Below, one piece after another: positions 62,362 through 64,000 of a DNA stretch of 64,000 bases. The notes under the pieces were generated by a model. That model saw only the letters and a program-made list of their open reading frames with translations. It made no database searches and was not told the origin of the DNA. Each line of letters opens with the position of its first letter. Position 1 is the stretch's first letter. Origin of the DNA: Pseudomonadota bacterium (lineage in GTDB: Bacteria > Pseudomonadota > Alphaproteobacteria > Sphingomonadales > Sphingomonadaceae); contig JAEXFD010000013.1 of NCBI GenBank assembly GCA_023400405.1, positions 1 through 64,000 on the forward strand, read 5' to 3'. Position numbers and translations under genes: made by a program.

Positions 62362-62973
62362 TCAGGCGAGCTTGGCGATCATCACCATGCGTACCAGCTC
62401 GGAAAGTGTCCGGGCGCTCATCTTGGTCATCACGTTGGCGCGATAGACTTCGACGGTGCGCGCGCTGATATCGAGGTCATAGGCGATCACCTTGTTCGCC
62501 TTGCCTTCGATCAGCCCCTCCATCACTTCGCGCTCCCGGCCCGAAAGGGTCGCCAATCGCTTGTGGATCGCGTCGCGCTCCTGCTCGATCTCGCCGCGGC
62601 TCTGCTGTCGTGCCAGCGCGGCACGCACCGCGAGCAGGATCGCTTCGTCGCTGAACGGCTTTTCGATGAAGTCGGAGACTCCGGCATGCAGCGCCTGGAT
62701 CGCCATCGGCACATCAGCATGGCCGGTGATGACGATCACGGGATCGGGCACCCCCATCTCGCGGAGTCGTGCGACGAGATCCAACCCGCTCATCTCTGGC
62801 ATGCGCACGTCGGTGATGATGCAGCCATGGGCCATGTCCGGCACAGCCTTCAGGAACTGGACCGCCGACTCATAGGTCTTTGCCTCGATCTCCGAACATT
62901 CGAGCAGGAAGGCGAGCGAGCTGCGGACGCCTTCGTCGTCATCGACCACATGCACGACCGGCTCATTCGCCAT
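62362..62973 (-). CDS. fixJ: FixJ-like response regulator
   Basis: A 203-aa two-domain regulator. The receiver has D11-D13, phospho-acceptor D55 (IITDVRMPEMSGLDLV) and the EKPF lysine. A LuxR-type helix-turn-helix follows (LSGREREVMEGLIEGKANKVIA, then ISARTVEVYRANVMTKM), the FixJ/NarL class. It overlaps the fixL gene by 11 bases, so the kinase is its partner. FixJ-P usually turns on fixK and terminal-oxidase or denitrification genes in low oxygen; no fixK is in the window. Confidence 0.93.
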   Translation of the reverse strand: MANEPVVHVVDDDEGVRSSLAFLLECSEIEAKTYESAVQFLKAVPDMAHGCIITDVRMPEMSGLDLVARLREMGVPDPVIVITGHADVPMAIQALHAGVSDFIEKPFSDEAILLAVRAALARQQSRGEIEQERDAIHKRLATLSGREREVMEGLIEGKANKVIAYDLDISARTVEVYRANVMTKMSARTLSELVRMVMIAKLA

Positions 62974-64000
62974 GATAGAGATCCTCCTTGCTCACCCGCG
63001 GCACCGTGAAGCGGAAGACGGCGCCGCCCCCTGGATTGGCCTCGGCCCAGATTCGGCCACCATGGGCTTCCACGATCGTGCGACAGATGGAAAGCCCCAC
63101 GCCCATGCCGGTGCGCTTGGTCGTGATGAAAGGCTGGAAGAGCTGATCGGCCACATCCTCGCGGATGCCGGGTCCGGTATCGGCGACGAGCACCAGCGCC
63201 ATCTCGTTCGCCTCGGGCGTGACGCGCACGATGAGTTCGCGGCGATCGCTCTCGATCATGGCGTCGATCGCGTTGCGGATCAGGTTCAGGATCACCTGCT
63301 GGACCTGCACCTTGTCGACCAGCACCAGATCGACCTGCGGACTCACTTCGATCCGCACCCGGACGCCATGTTCCTTGGCCCCTACCAGCGCCAGCGCGCT
63401 GGCTTCCTCGATCAGCTTGGGCAGGCTCTCCACGCGCCGTTCGGTTTCGCCGCGCGAGACGAAGTCGCGCAGCCGCCGGATGATCTCGCCGGCGCGCAGC
63501 GCCTCGCTGGCAGCCCGCTCCACGGCGTCGGCGACCTTGTCCTGCGGCACCTGGTCGCGTTTGAGCAGCATTCGACTTCCCGACAGGTAATTCCCGATCG
63601 CGCTCAGCGGTTGGTTGAGCTCGTGCGCCAGCGCCGAGGCCATTTCGCCCAGAGCGGTGAGCCGCGAGACATGGACCAGTTCGCTCTGCAACTCCTGTAG
63701 CCGCGTCTCGGTCCGCTGGCGCTCGGTGAGGTCGCGAACGAAGCCGGTGAAGAAGCGGCCTTCCGCGAGCCGCATCTCGCCGACTGCGAGCTCCATCGGA
63801 AAGGTCGAGCCATCCTTGCGCTCGCCGACCACGACGCGGCCGACACCGATGATCCGCCGCTCGCCCATCTGGTAATAGCGTTTGAGATAGCCGTCATGCG
63901 CCTCGCGATAGGGGGGCGGCATCAGCATGTTGACATTGCGGCCGGTGACTTCCTCCGCGCTCCAGCCGAACTGGCGTTCGGCCGTGTCGCTGAAATCGCG
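62963..64000 (-). CDS. fixL: FixL-like oxygen-sensing histidine kinase (5' end outside window)
   Basis: Partial, open to the right edge, about 346 residues visible. A haem-PAS domain (QFGWSAEEVTGRNVNMLMPPPY) contains the haem-ligand motif HDGYLKRY (His codon at 63896-63898) and IIGVGRVVVG, where the Arg corresponds to the distal Arg of Bradyrhizobium FixL. DGSTFPMELAVGEM follows. The kinase core has the H-box LAHELNQPLSAIGNYL, the N-box NLIRNAIDAM and the ATP lid GMGVGLSICRTIVEAHGGRI. It is therefore likely a haem-binding oxygen sensor that drives FixJ. The N-terminus is not seen. Confidence 0.9.
   Translation of the reverse strand, partial: RDFSDTAERQFGWSAEEVTGRNVNMLMPPPYREAHDGYLKRYYQMGERRIIGVGRVVVGERKDGSTFPMELAVGEMRLAEGRFFTGFVRDLTERQRTETRLQELQSELVHVSRLTALGEMASALAHELNQPLSAIGNYLSGSRMLLKRDQVPQDKVADAVERAASEALRAGEIIRRLRDFVSRGETERRVESLPKLIEEASALALVGAKEHGVRVRIEVSPQVDLVLVDKVQVQQVILNLIRNAIDAMIESDRRELIVRVTPEANEMALVLVADTGPGIREDVADQLFQPFITTKRTGMGVGLSICRTIVEAHGGRIWAEANPGGGAVFRFTVPRVSKEDLYHGE

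Overview
The window reads as a stretch of chromosome from a Sphingomonas-like alphaproteobacterium (order Sphingomonadales). The DNA is very GC-rich, genes are tightly packed, and many starts overlap the preceding stop (ATGA, GTGA, TGATG). The gene set fits that group: an imuB-dnaE2 mutasome, the CtrA inhibitor SciP (DUF1153), a DUF6456 protein, split-alpha transhydrogenase genes, an adenosylcobalamin-dependent ribonucleotide reductase and FixLJ. This assignment is inferred from gene content, not from a marker-gene comparison.

Layout: 0-5.4 kb carries imuB (cut by the window edge), dnaE2 and a 2'-5' RNA ligase-like gene in one overlapping run. 5.6-9 kb holds a frameshifted ogt-type repair gene, a fumarylacetoacetate hydrolase, purA and a small secreted protein. 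From 17.4 kb back to 9.1 kb there is a long co-directional minus-strand run: an ATP-grasp/alpha-E fusion, a transglutaminase, a DnaJ-like protein, a YihY membrane protein, fabI, two tandem DUF4160-DUF2442 pairs, and aroC. 17.5-24 kb has an SdpR/SdpI-like pair with a palindromic operator, ligD and ku (end joining), pdxH, a cation-diffusion facilitator and a PhzF protein. 24.1-25.4 kb is a small patch of visibly lower GC with two unrecognised genes. 25.5-29.8 kb has mnmA, sciP, two small GlsB-type membrane proteins and a SIMPL protein. 30-37 kb has an RND efflux pair, a DUF445 protein and a sigma-54 activator. 37.2-41 kb is the pnt operon with a nucleoside deoxyribosyltransferase gene embedded in it. 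41.9-48.8 kb has a pseudo-receiver/winged-helix regulator, tRNA-Val, an XRE regulator facing a DUF6456 gene, a DUF2339 membrane protein, a GST and a divergent diaminopimelate epimerase. 49-56.3 kb has nrdJ, an SDR, pheS and pheT. 56.5-58.2 kb holds an integrase remnant and a gene-poor stretch. The right end is a nitric-oxide and low-oxygen module: quinol-dependent NO reductase, NnrS, a NifU-like protein, FixJ and FixL (cut by the window edge).

How the parts work together: DNA repair is heavily represented (mutagenic translesion synthesis, Ku/LigD end joining, a broken alkyltransferase). The right end forms a plausible circuit in which a haem-PAS FixL senses oxygen and FixJ acts next to genes that remove NO and repair Fe-S clusters. 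Several palindromic repeats are scattered through the window, and one lies in frame inside ligD. The least explained pieces are the tandem DUF4160-DUF2442 pairs inserted between fabI and aroC, the ATP-grasp/alpha-E/transglutaminase cluster, and the low-GC patch at 24.1-25.4 kb. No CRISPR array, rRNA or complete insertion sequence was seen.
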